Assembly: GCF_027257155.1 (NCBI RefSeq)
Contig: NZ_JAPWDU010000001.1
Coordinates: forward strand, 620,001-684,000
Direction: 5' to 3'
Source: Cerasicoccus sp. TK19100
GTDB taxonomy: Bacteria; Verrucomicrobiota; Verrucomicrobiia; Opitutales; Cerasicoccaceae
Length of the DNA: 64,000 nucleotides
Shown here: positions 57,601 to 64,000 of the stretch, piece by piece
How positions within the stretch are numbered: position 1 is the first letter of the stretch
Layout: the number at the start of each line of letters is the position of its first letter
Notes under the pieces: generated by a model
What the model saw: only the letters and a program-made list of their open reading frames with translations
Told to the model about the DNA's origin: nothing
Databases searched by the model: none
Program-made: the position numbers and the translations under genes

Positions 57601-58073
57601 AGGCCGCCTTCGGTGACGTGGAAGACGCCCTTGGTGGTGCGGCGGTCGTTCTTCGGATTGTGCAGCACGCCATTGTGGACGCGGTAGCTATTGATGATGT
57701 CCGAAGAAAAGTCTTCCTGGTCCGGCGGAAGGGAGAGCACGCGGGCGAGGCCGTGGCGGTCCAGGCAAAGGGTGTTGGAGGGCAGGCGCGGGCGCGGCTC
57801 TTCCTTGGGCAGGTCGGCCAAATATTTGTCGATGAAGTCCTGCGCGCGTTGGTCGACCGGGCTCAGGTGATCGGCAAGCAGGCGCGATTGCTCCTGATAC
57901 TCAGCCAGAATGCCCTTGGCTAGGCGCATGAACGGATAGTTGGACAAGTCGCCGACAATCGGCTGCTTGAGCGCTGCCAGCTTCAAGTTGGCGTATTCGA
58001 TCAAGAATGGGTCGCGCGAGACGGCGCGGCGTTCTTCGTTTGGCAAAAGTCCGATAGCGGTTTCCAAGTTCAT
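54609..58073 (-). CDS. Pyrophosphate-dependent phosphoenolpyruvate carboxykinase
   Basis: PPi-type PEPCK (EC 4.1.1.38) interconverts oxaloacetate and PPi with PEP, phosphate and CO2, unlike the ATP and GTP enzymes. The 1154-residue length matches the family (about 1100-1200 residues). Conserved blocks recalled from the Propionibacterium and Entamoeba enzymes are present: ASLLMRP-like WTSLLMRPVVCPGVEG, FGNAGDPFLPENDAALD, WTGHTGCVILAPHL, NYFGYCKKEVKTQIS, the SGGGKSEISKSISDA phosphate loop, and LGSVIKLLTPAPEY. The gene is alone, faces a divergent GbsR-type regulator across 246 bp, and has a strong terminator. With malate dehydrogenase it controls the C3-C4 node. Confidence 0.92.
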   Translation of the reverse strand: MNLETAIGLLPNEERRAVSRDPFLIEYANLKLAALKQPIVGDLSNYPFMRLAKGILAEYQEQSRLLADHLSPVDQRAQDFIDKYLADLPKEEPRPRLPSNTLCLDRHGLARVLSLPPDQEDFSSDIINSYRVHNGVLHNPKNDRRTTKGVFHVTEGGLPIPADKKSVPKVTFARMLDAALKPPSSLKELPFTSTLDKPAEVWTSLLMRPVVCPGVEGIISEKRYEVRFFAPGNMVANLDFVESIFGNAGDPFLPENDAALDVRHWTGHTGCVILAPHLITLTKRELGLPHIDEATDLQRRDGMCWEKEDELYNDGGAFKLTCRDASGVVITIIADNYFGYCKKEVKTQISFAANLYGLAEEEHAGGAIAFPSYDLGEEFRLAQFIPELDHSFESAMKIIGDSATRQPEGYAIDNKYPDIHYVPADTEISLAEQTVCWGKGDARVCMRLKPHVTYVLPSGYKIEMLRPATEGRRWRLVGTTAEGTFCHKPCTVSGGGKSEISKSISDAIIYAPVITADFEADFDRVGEILDKEYGMRFKDDSKNREHGRPILGQARTLGSVIKLLTPAPEYTDEYNEWLREIPFYIKELVFIVKRFYKEDWQGEWRSRFSVDTVNGSSGNWLKYKDMRLITQYLRVGYNADGSWRIFGLRKDFHPAAKLQTEDDISAAVVMPSDKIENLNKRYSNASIKFIENCEFRLFQRPDDAITRGYDKRTEEDMSKAGNIFANYEALDRDFVQDMTEDSIRFEQFTEPMQTAMKEFLADERSKYMVVNSNPRLVDGKPTKNPRYLQDRDDLVNPRNYYLGEMGVRLFRRIGEGKPVPMPVNAVLPGRRNNPPEKGIRSLAVFNPIHFLPLPEFFMEVISSMTGKSPSTTGAGSEGALTKGPFNCLPPIVDLNNALVSFILTGYQPFITAAGYVGPKNRVDHDISLLVPEVWSRMKPRERDPEVLIADGMLEPVPDVEFEGKTVKSSILGYRITDKFVRHYFGRVFGNPAAVLSEEMLKPELQGLDVYADGMDNILGVHERVAALYFEDGSIEGACPPLKALLHIMKDGSYEGKTLADAEIRDLFCRKKMMASDWYQARLKQRQDVEVKLWERHETYLNEAIAKLTDGKYSDETQELNARLQHAIETLGVFRADGRVKQLEGTLGTDPYLYQ

Positions 58074-58319
58074 ATGGCTGTGGTTTCGAGTTTGTATGAC
58101 TAACCAGCAGTCAGCAAAAACAGGGCCAAGTGACGGCTCAACGTTTTTCGCTCCAGCGGCTTTGTGATTTTTATGTTAACAATAGTAAAGCTTATCGTTG
58201 GTATTGTTTGTATAAGTAAATGTTGAGCTATCAATAGAAAAACGACTCAAGCAGCAAAATTTCTTTGGAATGTGAAAATATGCTTGCGAAATCTGTATTT
58301 TCAGAAATTATCGAAAGTA
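58074..58319. promoter_or_regulatory. Divergent control region between PEPCK and GbsR-type genes
   Basis: A 246-bp AT-rich region that must hold promoters for both genes. A seven-base inverted repeat (AACAATA ... TATTGTT, about 58174-58209) is the only symmetric feature noted. No clear promoter could be assigned. Confidence 0.4.
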
Positions 58320-58853
58320 ATGATGGAAGCGAACCCCACAACACTTACTGAACTGGAACAGGCCCGCGAAGATTTTATCCGCCAGTGGGGCGCGATGGGC
58401 AGCGCTTGGGGAATCAACCGCACAATGGCGATGATTCATGCGGCGCTAATGACGAACCCCACGCCGATGAACACAGACCAGATCATGGAGATGCTGGAGA
58501 TTAGCCGCGGTAACGCTAACGCTAACCTCCGCGAGTTGGTAGGGTGGGGGCTCCTGCGGCCGACAGCCGTCAAGGGCGAGCGTAAGGACTACTACGAGGC
58601 CGAGAAAGACGTCTGGAAAATGTTTTGCGTGATCACCCGTGAGCGTAAGCGTCGCGAGATTGAGCCCGCCATGGCGGTGCTCGACGACTGCGCCGCGCGC
58701 ACGGAAAAGCTGAAGGGTGCCGAGGCCAAGGAGTTTAACCAGATGATGAAAGACTTGGGCGAGTTCGTGTCGGTAGCGTCCTCCGTGATGGACCGCATCT
58801 CTCGATCTGAGCGAAGCAAAGTCGTCCCCACCGCCCTTAAGCTCTTCGGCTAA
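58320..58853 (+). CDS. GbsR/MarR-family transcriptional regulator
   Basis: A winged-helix regulator of the GbsR (COG1510) type. The start is placed at MMEANPTTLTELEQAREDF (177 residues); the open frame upstream is AT-rich leader. The helix-turn-helix region is AALMTNPTPMNTDQIMEML followed by EISRGNANANLRELVGWGLL and the wing VKGERKDYYEAE. It is divergent from the PPi-PEPCK gene and upstream of four small genes on the same strand, so it could control either side; no operator could be assigned. Confidence 0.87.
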   Translation: MMEANPTTLTELEQAREDFIRQWGAMGSAWGINRTMAMIHAALMTNPTPMNTDQIMEMLEISRGNANANLRELVGWGLLRPTAVKGERKDYYEAEKDVWKMFCVITRERKRREIEPAMAVLDDCAARTEKLKGAEAKEFNQMMKDLGEFVSVASSVMDRISRSERSKVVPTALKLFG

Positions 58854-58895
58854 GGGCAGAATTAGGAAGCAATTCAACCAAGAAAGATTTAAGTT

Positions 58896-59072
58896 ATGAA
58901 CGCAATTTTCACAAATACTCGAAAATACGAAAACAACCTGCACGCGCACAAGCCAACTGTAGGCCACCAGGTGGTTCATGGCCGCAAACCTCGCCGACGC
59001 CTGGGGCACGCCCTGGGATTTTTCAATGGCGGCAATGTGCTGACCTTTTATTTGAACCTGATTTTCAAATAA
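58896..59072 (+). CDS. Small 58-residue protein (hypothetical)
   Basis: A short open frame (starts MNAIFTNTRKYENNLHAHKP) between the GbsR-type gene and the next membrane gene, with an AGAAAGA stretch about ten bases before the ATG. The middle is basic (HGRKPRRRLGHALG) and the end hydrophobic (NVLTFYLNLIFK). Nothing similar is known to me. Its location in a same-strand gene run supports translation only weakly. Confidence 0.4.
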   Translation: MNAIFTNTRKYENNLHAHKPTVGHQVVHGRKPRRRLGHALGFFNGGNVLTFYLNLIFK

Positions 59073-59112
59073 TCCTGAAAGTATGAAATTAAAGATTTTG
59101 GAGGACAAGAAG

Positions 59113-59544
59113 ATGAATGACTATTTTTACATGCTGGACCTGCGGGTCCGCCGTATCGCGCTGACCATGGCGATTGCCAACACCATACTGGGAGTTGCCG
59201 CGGCTTTCTATGCGCTCTATCTGGTGGCGACGATCGTGCTAGCGGTGGTGCCACTGATGGGGTATTGGATGCTGGTCGATTATTGGCGTCGTTTTATTAA
59301 TAAAGGGGCACCGCGCGACTGGCTCTGGGTAAACACCATCTGGTTTAATCTGATCCCGCTCATTCTGCCATTACTTGCACCGGAAACACTGGGAGAGCCC
59401 TGGTTCTATGTCGTGCTCGGTTGGAATGCGCTCATGGTCGCCGGTGCGGCCTTCGCCAAAAAGTGGGACGCTAAACTGGCCACCATGCTGACTGCGCCCA
59501 AGGGCGGATGGTTGGCGCATGTTGAGGAGGAGCTGCCAGCGTAG
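59113..59544 (+). CDS. Hypothetical four-helix membrane protein
   Basis: A 143-residue protein. The ATG at 59113 is chosen because GGAGG lies eight bases upstream; the frame is open to 59083. It has about four helices (LTMAIANTILGVAAAFYALY, LVATIVLAVVPLMGYWML, LWVNTIWFNLIPLILPLL, PWFYVVLGWNALMVAGAAF). No family is recognised. It is part of the run of genes following the GbsR-type regulator. Confidence 0.75.
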   Translation: MNDYFYMLDLRVRRIALTMAIANTILGVAAAFYALYLVATIVLAVVPLMGYWMLVDYWRRFINKGAPRDWLWVNTIWFNLIPLILPLLAPETLGEPWFYVVLGWNALMVAGAAFAKKWDAKLATMLTAPKGGWLAHVEEELPA

Positions 59545-59577
59545 GCACTTCTCGAAACGCCTAACTAACTCAACGCC

Positions 59578-60342
59578 ATGCTACTGAAACTGACCAAACC
59601 ACCTCGCCGCAACCCTCCTCCGCAAGAGCGAGCGGCGGAAACCATTAACGCCGAAGGCGGCCCTCTACTAAGGGCTGCCTGGCGCGATGCGCTGATGGTG
59701 CACTTCATCATCGAGCCGAAGGAGCTTCAGCCCCACACGCCGTTTCTTCTGGATTTGTTCGAGGGAAAAGCCGTGGTCACGCTGGTGTTCTTTCGCATGA
59801 CGGATCTGCGATTCGAGACTTGGCCAGGGGGGCCGCACTGGATGCTCAAGCCGGGCGAGCACGCCTTTCTCAATGTGCGCACCTATGTCGTTGTTGATGG
59901 CGAGCCGGGCATTCATTTCCTACGCGAATATGTGCCCAAGCTGCTGGCACGGATCGTTGGCCCACTGACCTACGGTTTGCCTTACCATTTTACCCGGATG
60001 CATTACGAGCACGCCCCGCGCAATCGGCGCTTTGTGGGTGAACTGGCCGGGGGCAGGGTAGCCGTTGATGCCGAATACGCCTTCGCACCGGAGCCGGGAG
60101 ATGCCTTTAACGAATTTGTCCTTGAGCGCTACAACGCCTTCAATCGCAGGCTTCGCCAGACGCTCCGCTTCCGCGTGGCGCATCCACCCTGGCAAATGAA
60201 ACGAGCGAGTATTCGTGAATGGAACGATGAGCTGCTCCGCGATCAGTTGCCCTTTTGGGAGAAGGCGCAGTTTGCCCACGCCCACTTCACCGAGGGCTTT
60301 AACGATGTCGCCATGGGGGCTCCGGCTCCAGTCGCTGCTTAA
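59578..60342 (+). CDS. DUF2071 (YqjF-like) family protein
   Basis: A 254-residue protein of the DUF2071/YqjF acetoacetate-decarboxylase-like superfamily, whose reaction is not established. Family blocks are LRAAWRDALMVHFIIEPKEL, LVFFRMTDLRFE, EHAFLNVRTYVVVDGEPGIHFL and LPYHFTRMHYEH. It follows the membrane protein by 33 bp and precedes another membrane gene, so it is likely in one operon with them. Confidence 0.8.
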   Translation: MLLKLTKPPRRNPPPQERAAETINAEGGPLLRAAWRDALMVHFIIEPKELQPHTPFLLDLFEGKAVVTLVFFRMTDLRFETWPGGPHWMLKPGEHAFLNVRTYVVVDGEPGIHFLREYVPKLLARIVGPLTYGLPYHFTRMHYEHAPRNRRFVGELAGGRVAVDAEYAFAPEPGDAFNEFVLERYNAFNRRLRQTLRFRVAHPPWQMKRASIREWNDELLRDQLPFWEKAQFAHAHFTEGFNDVAMGAPAPVAA

Positions 60343-60384
60343 ACTCTGTGCCGCAAAGTAACGAATAACTCTGTCCTACAAAGT
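60343..60384. promoter_or_regulatory. Two tandem copies of the 17-bp ACTYTG...CAAAGT element
   Basis: ACTCTGTGCCGCAAAGT (60343-60359) and ACTCTGTCCTACAAAGT (60368-60384) lie in the same orientation 25 bp apart. They fill the gap between the DUF2071 stop and the next start, which begins four bases after the second copy. They are imperfect versions of the palindrome at 36319. This placement would suit an operator or mRNA hairpins. Confidence 0.5.
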
Positions 60385-60387
60385 AAA

Positions 60388-60822
60388 ATGAACATCACAC
60401 TCAATACCGCCATGCTCTACGCCGCCGGCGCGGGGCAAATCTTCATTGCGCTGATTTACGAATGGGTGCGCCGCATACTGGATTGGGATGCCGGCGTTGC
60501 GGCGATGCCGAAGCGTCTGAACCGGCAAATAACGCACACCTACAGCCGCTACATTCAGGGGCTCAATTTCGCCTTTGGCTTGATCACGATTCTGCTCGCG
60601 GATGCTTTCGTTGAGGAGCCCCGCTTGGGGGCCGCGCTGGCGGGCTTGCTGACGGTCTATTGGGGCGTGCGCACGGTGATCGCATTGACCTACTACGACA
60701 TCGGGCCGGTTGTTCAAAAGCGCGCGCTGTTCCGCTATGGCAATTACGGTTTCAGCCTGCTCTTTGCGCTCATGGCTGGGGTCTACGCCTGGACGACATT
60801 TCGGGCCTTAAATGGAGGTTAA
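60388..60822 (+). CDS. Hypothetical four-helix membrane protein
   Basis: A 144-residue membrane protein (AMLYAAGAGQIFIALIYEWV, YIQGLNFAFGLITILLADAF, LGAALAGLLTVYWGVRTVIAL, YGFSLLFALMAGVYAWTTF). The family is not recognised. It is the last gene of the run after the GbsR-type regulator, and its start is immediately preceded by two tandem 17-bp elements. Confidence 0.75.
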   Translation: MNITLNTAMLYAAGAGQIFIALIYEWVRRILDWDAGVAAMPKRLNRQITHTYSRYIQGLNFAFGLITILLADAFVEEPRLGAALAGLLTVYWGVRTVIALTYYDIGPVVQKRALFRYGNYGFSLLFALMAGVYAWTTFRALNGG

Positions 60823-60885
60823 TCGATGGATTTCCCAATCGGGTCTATAGTTACCAGTTGCCATATGGTGAAATGACTCTAGATT

Positions 60886-62304
60886 ATGCGCCAAGTTTCT
60901 ATGCTCGATCGTCGTTCCCAAGGGTTGTTGACGTTGCATGGCTGTGTGGTCATCGCGGCGCTTAATGCGCTGTTTGTGTTGCAGGCAGTCGTGGGGGTGG
61001 AGCTAACACATCGCTACGACTACGATCTGATTAATTTCCCGCTCTACCTGATGGGCATCTCGGCGAGCGGCATCATCTTTTTCCACTTTTACCCGCTGCT
61101 CTCACCGGGGATGTTTCGCCGCCACAGTGCGCGGATTTTTCAGGTGACGAACCTCCAAACTGCGATCCTGCTGCTGATGCTGTTTGGCATTATCTTCGCG
61201 ACGAAGGACAAGGGCATTTCGCGTATCTTTGTGGGCACGTATTTGATCCTGAGCTACCTGATGCTGTTCTCGATCAACTCCACGCTACCGCGCGGCATTT
61301 CCCGTTTGATGTTCAAGGGTGGGAACATGCGGCGCTGCCTGGCCATTGGTAAGAAGGCGGCCTATGACAACATGAGCGAGTGGATCGACAGCCGCAAATC
61401 GTTGGGCATGGAACTGATCGGCTTGGTGGACACCGAGTTTGACGCCAATGCCGAGGTCGGCAGTGACTACATTGGCAACGTCGCCAAGCTCGAGGAACTC
61501 GTTTCCAAGCATTATGTAAACCAGCTCATTTTGCTGGAGACCCGTCAGTCCAAGCGCTGGGTCCAGCAGATTATGAGTGTCGCGGAAGAGCAGGGGTGCC
61601 AGGTGATGATTTATAACCCCTGGGCAGAGTTTTTCGAGCAGCCGCTAACTTCGCTGAAGGACGGCCCGCACACCTTTTTTGTCCCCCGCGAGGAGCCGCT
61701 GGAAAATCCCTTTAACCGCCTGATCAAGCGTGTTGTGGACCTGTTGATCGCGACCCCGGTCATTCTGTTTCTCCTGCCGCCACTGATTCTCTGGGTGAAG
61801 GCGAAGCAGGCCAGTCAGTCACCCGGTTCGGTGTTTTTCAAGCAGAAGCGGCGCGGCTACAACAAGTCGATTTTCACGATATACAAGTTCCGCAGTATGC
61901 ACGTGAACAACGACGACGAGGCGCGCCAGGCCAGTAAAAACGATTCGCGCGTGTTTGAGTTCGGGCAGTTCCTGCGTCGCACGAGTTTGGACGAGCTCCC
62001 GCAGTTTTGGAACGTCTTTAAGGGCGACATGAGCGTCGTCGGCCCGCGCCCGCATTTACCCGAGCACGACAAGTTATTTGGCGAAACGGTGCGCATCTAC
62101 CCGCAGCGCCATTTCGTGAAGCCCGGCATCACGGGTCTGGCGCAGTGCAATGGCTTTCGTGGGGAAATCACCGAGCCAGCCATGATCCGGTCCCGTGTGC
62201 AATACGACCTCGAATACATCACGGAGTGGTCGCTCTGGCTGGACCTTGAGATCATGGCCCGCACAGGCATGATTCTGGTGCGTCCGCAAGCCAGCGCCTA
62301 CTAG
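60886..62304 (+). CDS. Polyprenyl glycosylphosphotransferase (WcaJ/PssY type)
   Basis: The enzyme starts exopolysaccharide repeat units by moving a sugar-1-phosphate onto undecaprenyl phosphate. The 472-residue protein has four N-terminal helices, a CoA-binding-like Rossmann region (RRCLAIGKKAAYDNMSEW), a fifth helix (VVDLLIATPVILFLLPPLI), and the catalytic sugar-transferase domain. That domain shows SVFFKQKRRGYNKSIFTIYK, FRRTSLDELPQFWNVFKGDM, SVVGPRPHLPEHD and the FVKPGITGLAQCNGFRGE motif. With the SLBB export gene to the right it marks the edge of an EPS locus. Confidence 0.93.
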   Translation: MRQVSMLDRRSQGLLTLHGCVVIAALNALFVLQAVVGVELTHRYDYDLINFPLYLMGISASGIIFFHFYPLLSPGMFRRHSARIFQVTNLQTAILLLMLFGIIFATKDKGISRIFVGTYLILSYLMLFSINSTLPRGISRLMFKGGNMRRCLAIGKKAAYDNMSEWIDSRKSLGMELIGLVDTEFDANAEVGSDYIGNVAKLEELVSKHYVNQLILLETRQSKRWVQQIMSVAEEQGCQVMIYNPWAEFFEQPLTSLKDGPHTFFVPREEPLENPFNRLIKRVVDLLIATPVILFLLPPLILWVKAKQASQSPGSVFFKQKRRGYNKSIFTIYKFRSMHVNNDDEARQASKNDSRVFEFGQFLRRTSLDELPQFWNVFKGDMSVVGPRPHLPEHDKLFGETVRIYPQRHFVKPGITGLAQCNGFRGEITEPAMIRSRVQYDLEYITEWSLWLDLEIMARTGMILVRPQASAY

Positions 62305-62356
62305 ATTGTTCTTCGGTGAATTCATTTCTCAGAATCCACTTTATACAGTGAGGCAA

Positions 62357-62393
62357 AACTCTAGCTGCGTGTCCGGAACTAGCAGCTAGAGTT
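62357..62393. terminator. Hairpin between the EPS transferase and tautomerase genes
   Basis: A perfect 12-base-pair stem (AACTCTAGCTGC / GCAGCTAGAGTT) with a 13-base loop. On the minus strand it is followed by TTTTGCC, so it may terminate the tautomerase transcript; the forward side has no T run. Confidence 0.6.
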
Positions 62394-62414
62394 CGTAAGA
62401 ATGGATTCAGAAGC

Positions 62415-62849
62415 TTAGACGTTGGCTAGGCTGGCGGCAGCCGATATTTGTTGGCCCAACTCTTCATTCGTGTAGGCCTTTCCGCTGATCCCCCAGAAGC
62501 CGTCGACCGCGTAGACCATATTTACCCAGATGTTGTCGATTGGAAGATTACCACCAGTTGCTTCGTGAACCAGCCGAGTCGCCTCGGCCGTAAAGCGTTC
62601 CCGTAGCTCAGCCGTCGCTAGCACAAAAGATGGTGCTCTTAGTTCGACGATTGCAATTTGCTGCGCTACAGATCCCGCGAAGCTGAATCCCTCAGGGATG
62701 AAGCTCACTTCGCCAATAACATTGGGACGCATGAAGGCGTTTTGTTCAAGTCCATGAACCTCCAACAGTAGCTTGCTAAGCGAAGAATGGAGTTGTTGAG
62801 CAGACTCTTTGTCTAAGAGCCCTTCCGTTATGATTACCTCAATTGGCAT
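62415..62849 (-). CDS. Tautomerase-superfamily protein
   Basis: A 144-residue protein of the 4-oxalocrotonate tautomerase fold, with the catalytic N-terminal proline after Met removal (MPIEVIITEGLLDKE). The length equals two fused beta-alpha-beta units; the second begins near APSFVLATAELRERFT and includes NIWVNMVYAVDGFW. Relatives isomerise or dehalogenate small acids. It is divergent from a TetR-type regulator that probably controls it. Confidence 0.82.
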   Translation of the reverse strand: MPIEVIITEGLLDKESAQQLHSSLSKLLLEVHGLEQNAFMRPNVIGEVSFIPEGFSFAGSVAQQIAIVELRAPSFVLATAELRERFTAEATRLVHEATGGNLPIDNIWVNMVYAVDGFWGISGKAYTNEELGQQISAAASLANV

Positions 62850-62912
62850 TGTGTTCCTTGTTTATGTTTCGCGTCGACCAAACCCGGTCAATCACGTTGG
62901 TGGCCACTTTTT

Positions 62913-62957
62913 ATAACGATCGCTATATGGTCAAACTCAAAATATAGTGATCGTTAT
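62913..62957. promoter_or_regulatory. Paired TetR-type operators between tautomerase and TetR genes
   Basis: Two near-palindromic 14-mers, ATAACGATCGCTAT (62913-62926) and ATAGTGATCGTTAT (62944-62957), each with the ATAAC/GTTAT half-sites of TetR-family operators. Extended by two bases each, they form a 16-bp inverted repeat with one mismatch. They lie between the divergent starts at 62849 and 63018, so the regulator could repress both genes. Confidence 0.8.
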
Positions 62958-63017
62958 ATTTTTGCTTTGCTAACCTGACAGGGCGGTCTACACTCAGGCT
63001 CAGTATTCCCAGCTATT

Positions 63018-63578
63018 ATGGAACAAAAACTGTCTAAGAAGGAGAAAACCCGGCTTCGTATCCTTGAGTCTGTGCATAAAGGATTTCGTCGACACGGATT
63101 TGCTGCTGCTGGAGTCGACGGCCTCGCTAAAGAGGCAGGTGTCACCTCAGGAGCATTCTACGCTCATCTGGGCTCGAAAAACGCGGCTTTCCGTGAAACG
63201 ATCGCTGATTCGATCGATACATTCCTCGCCGCAGTTCTATCGTATCAGGAACAATATGGAGCGAACTGGCTTTCGGAGTTTGCAGACTTTTACTTGAACG
63301 AGAAGCGCAACTGCCCACTCGGTCAAAGCTGTGGTCTGCAAAGTCTTTCGGCCGACGTATCCCGTAGTGACGATGAAACCAAGTCGTTGTTTGAGAATAA
63401 GCTAGTGCAAGTGCGTGATGCCGTAGCGGATCCAGATGTGGACTCAGCCTCCGTTGAAAAAGCCTGGTGCTATCTCGCGATGCTGATTGGCGGCGTTACG
63501 CTTGCCAGAGCCGTAGAAAAGCCAGAAACCGCAGATGAAATTGCTAACGCCGTAAATGGTTGCATCGACAAGTTCTAG
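63018..63578 (+). CDS. TetR/AcrR-family regulator
   Basis: A 186-residue repressor with an N-terminal helix-turn-helix (ILESVHKGFRRHGFAAAGVDG then LAKEAGVTSGAFYAHLGSK) and a C-terminal ligand domain containing FYLNEKRNCPLGQSC, typical of the group with a conserved Cys near a ligand pocket. It is divergent from the tautomerase, with two operator-like palindromes between them. The inducer is unknown. Confidence 0.9.
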   Translation: MEQKLSKKEKTRLRILESVHKGFRRHGFAAAGVDGLAKEAGVTSGAFYAHLGSKNAAFRETIADSIDTFLAAVLSYQEQYGANWLSEFADFYLNEKRNCPLGQSCGLQSLSADVSRSDDETKSLFENKLVQVRDAVADPDVDSASVEKAWCYLAMLIGGVTLARAVEKPETADEIANAVNGCIDKF

Positions 63579-63697
63579 AACAAGCCTATACTTTAGATAA
63601 AGCTATGTGGAGTTGGCATATAGCTTATGCACTTTCACCACACTCATTCCATCGGCAGCAGCATTTGAAAATGCTCTGAGTTTATTCTACCCTTGGC

Positions 63698-64000
63698 TTA
63701 AATCCAGCGCTCGCTCACAAAGATGGAGTCACCGTTTTTGATGATGATATCGTTGGAGGCGGGATCTTCGAGAATGTCATCGAAGTAGTGGATCGTGACC
63801 GTCTTTTTGCCATCGGCGTCAGTGCGGGTGAGCTGAATTTTATCACTGGCCAGCCGAGTCATGCTGCCCGCAGCACTGATTACTTGCGAGAGCGTCATGT
63901 TTTCCTCGGGCGGTATCACGACTGGGCCTGGAGTATTGACTTGGCCGTGCACGTAAACGCGTTGTTCCGTGTAGGACATCAACTCAAGTGAAATTTGCGG
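63698..64000 (-). CDS. Polysaccharide export protein, SLBB-domain end (cut by window edge)
   Basis: The C-terminal part of a Wza-type outer-membrane export protein. Visible residues form an SLBB domain (VYVHGQVNTPGPVVIPPEEN, MTLSQVISAAGSMTRLASDK) and a final strand (NDIIIKNGDSIFVSERWI). The frame remains open to the right edge (codons for PQISLEL precede the first Met), so the gene begins outside the window. With the glycosylphosphotransferase it belongs to an EPS locus. Confidence 0.85.
   Translation of the reverse strand, partial: PQISLELMSYTEQRVYVHGQVNTPGPVVIPPEENMTLSQVISAAGSMTRLASDKIQLTRTDADGKKTVTIHYFDDILEDPASNDIIIKNGDSIFVSERWI

Noticed and set aside
56613-57923. 436-residue plus-strand open frame
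   Set aside because: Antisense of the PPi-PEPCK gene, whose protein has clear conserved motifs.

Overview
The window is a chromosomal segment of a Gram-negative bacterium, most likely Verrucomicrobiota (Opitutae/Puniceicoccales-like). This is an inference from several things seen together: two PEP-CTERM proteins beside exopolysaccharide genes, an autotransporter with an outer-membrane barrel, very large secreted CNA-B/Calx-beta type proteins, a membrane anchor of the MNRSLLLVICDFLLL type, a PPi-dependent PEP carboxykinase, and a dnaG-rpoD pair. No rRNA, tRNA, transposase, integrase or CRISPR array was recognised. Most genes look GC-rich; a pocket at about 15.2-16.8 kb is clearly AT-rich.

Layout. 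0-11.5 kb: end of a sensor histidine kinase, a 2283-residue secreted protein, and an RND (MMPL-type) exporter fused to a cyclic-nucleotide-binding domain, preceded in its transcription unit by a LolA-like periplasmic protein. 11.7-15 kb: a His-rich small membrane protein and the nickel-pincer cofactor genes larE (divergent), larC and larB. 15-16.8 kb: a long non-coding stretch with an inverted-repeat element and two kinds of degenerate tandem repeat, then an AT-rich BRCT protein and a hypothetical. 16.9-24.7 kb: housekeeping and membrane genes (TVP38-like, HicB-like, alpha/beta hydrolase, 3'(2'),5'-bisphosphate nucleotidase, RNase Y, PEP-CTERM protein, carA, exoD). 24.8-31 kb: lipoprotein, EEP-family protein, phosphatidylserine decarboxylase, ADP-ribosylglycohydrolase, an anchored coiled-coil protein. 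31.2-42.6 kb: malate dehydrogenase, a 1308-residue secreted Asp-rich repeat protein, and a 2084-residue Gly-rich autotransporter. 42.9-46.6 kb: rpoD and dnaG. 46.8-54.5 kb: PEP-CTERM protein, UDG-like protein, an exported Hcp-like pair, esterase, MnmM-like methyltransferase, thioredoxin-like protein, FAD oxidoreductase. 54.6-60.8 kb: PPi-type PEPCK, a divergent GbsR/MarR regulator and a run of small membrane and DUF2071 genes. 60.9-64 kb: polyprenyl glycosylphosphotransferase, a tautomerase/TetR divergent pair with two visible operator sites, and the end of an SLBB polysaccharide-export protein cut by the window edge.

How the genes fit together. The central-carbon genes (mdh, PPi-PEPCK) bracket the oxaloacetate node. 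LarB, LarE and LarC form a complete nickel-pincer nucleotide assembly set, but no LarA-type enzyme is in view. The EPS genes at the right end and the PEP-CTERM proteins suit an envelope with exosortase-type sorting. The most unusual points are a DnaG whose four zinc ligands are all replaced, a family-4-like UDG with a degraded Fe-S cysteine set, the RND/cyclic-nucleotide fusion, an exported Hcp-like protein without a type VI system, a recurring 17-bp palindrome, and the 23-bp tandem array.
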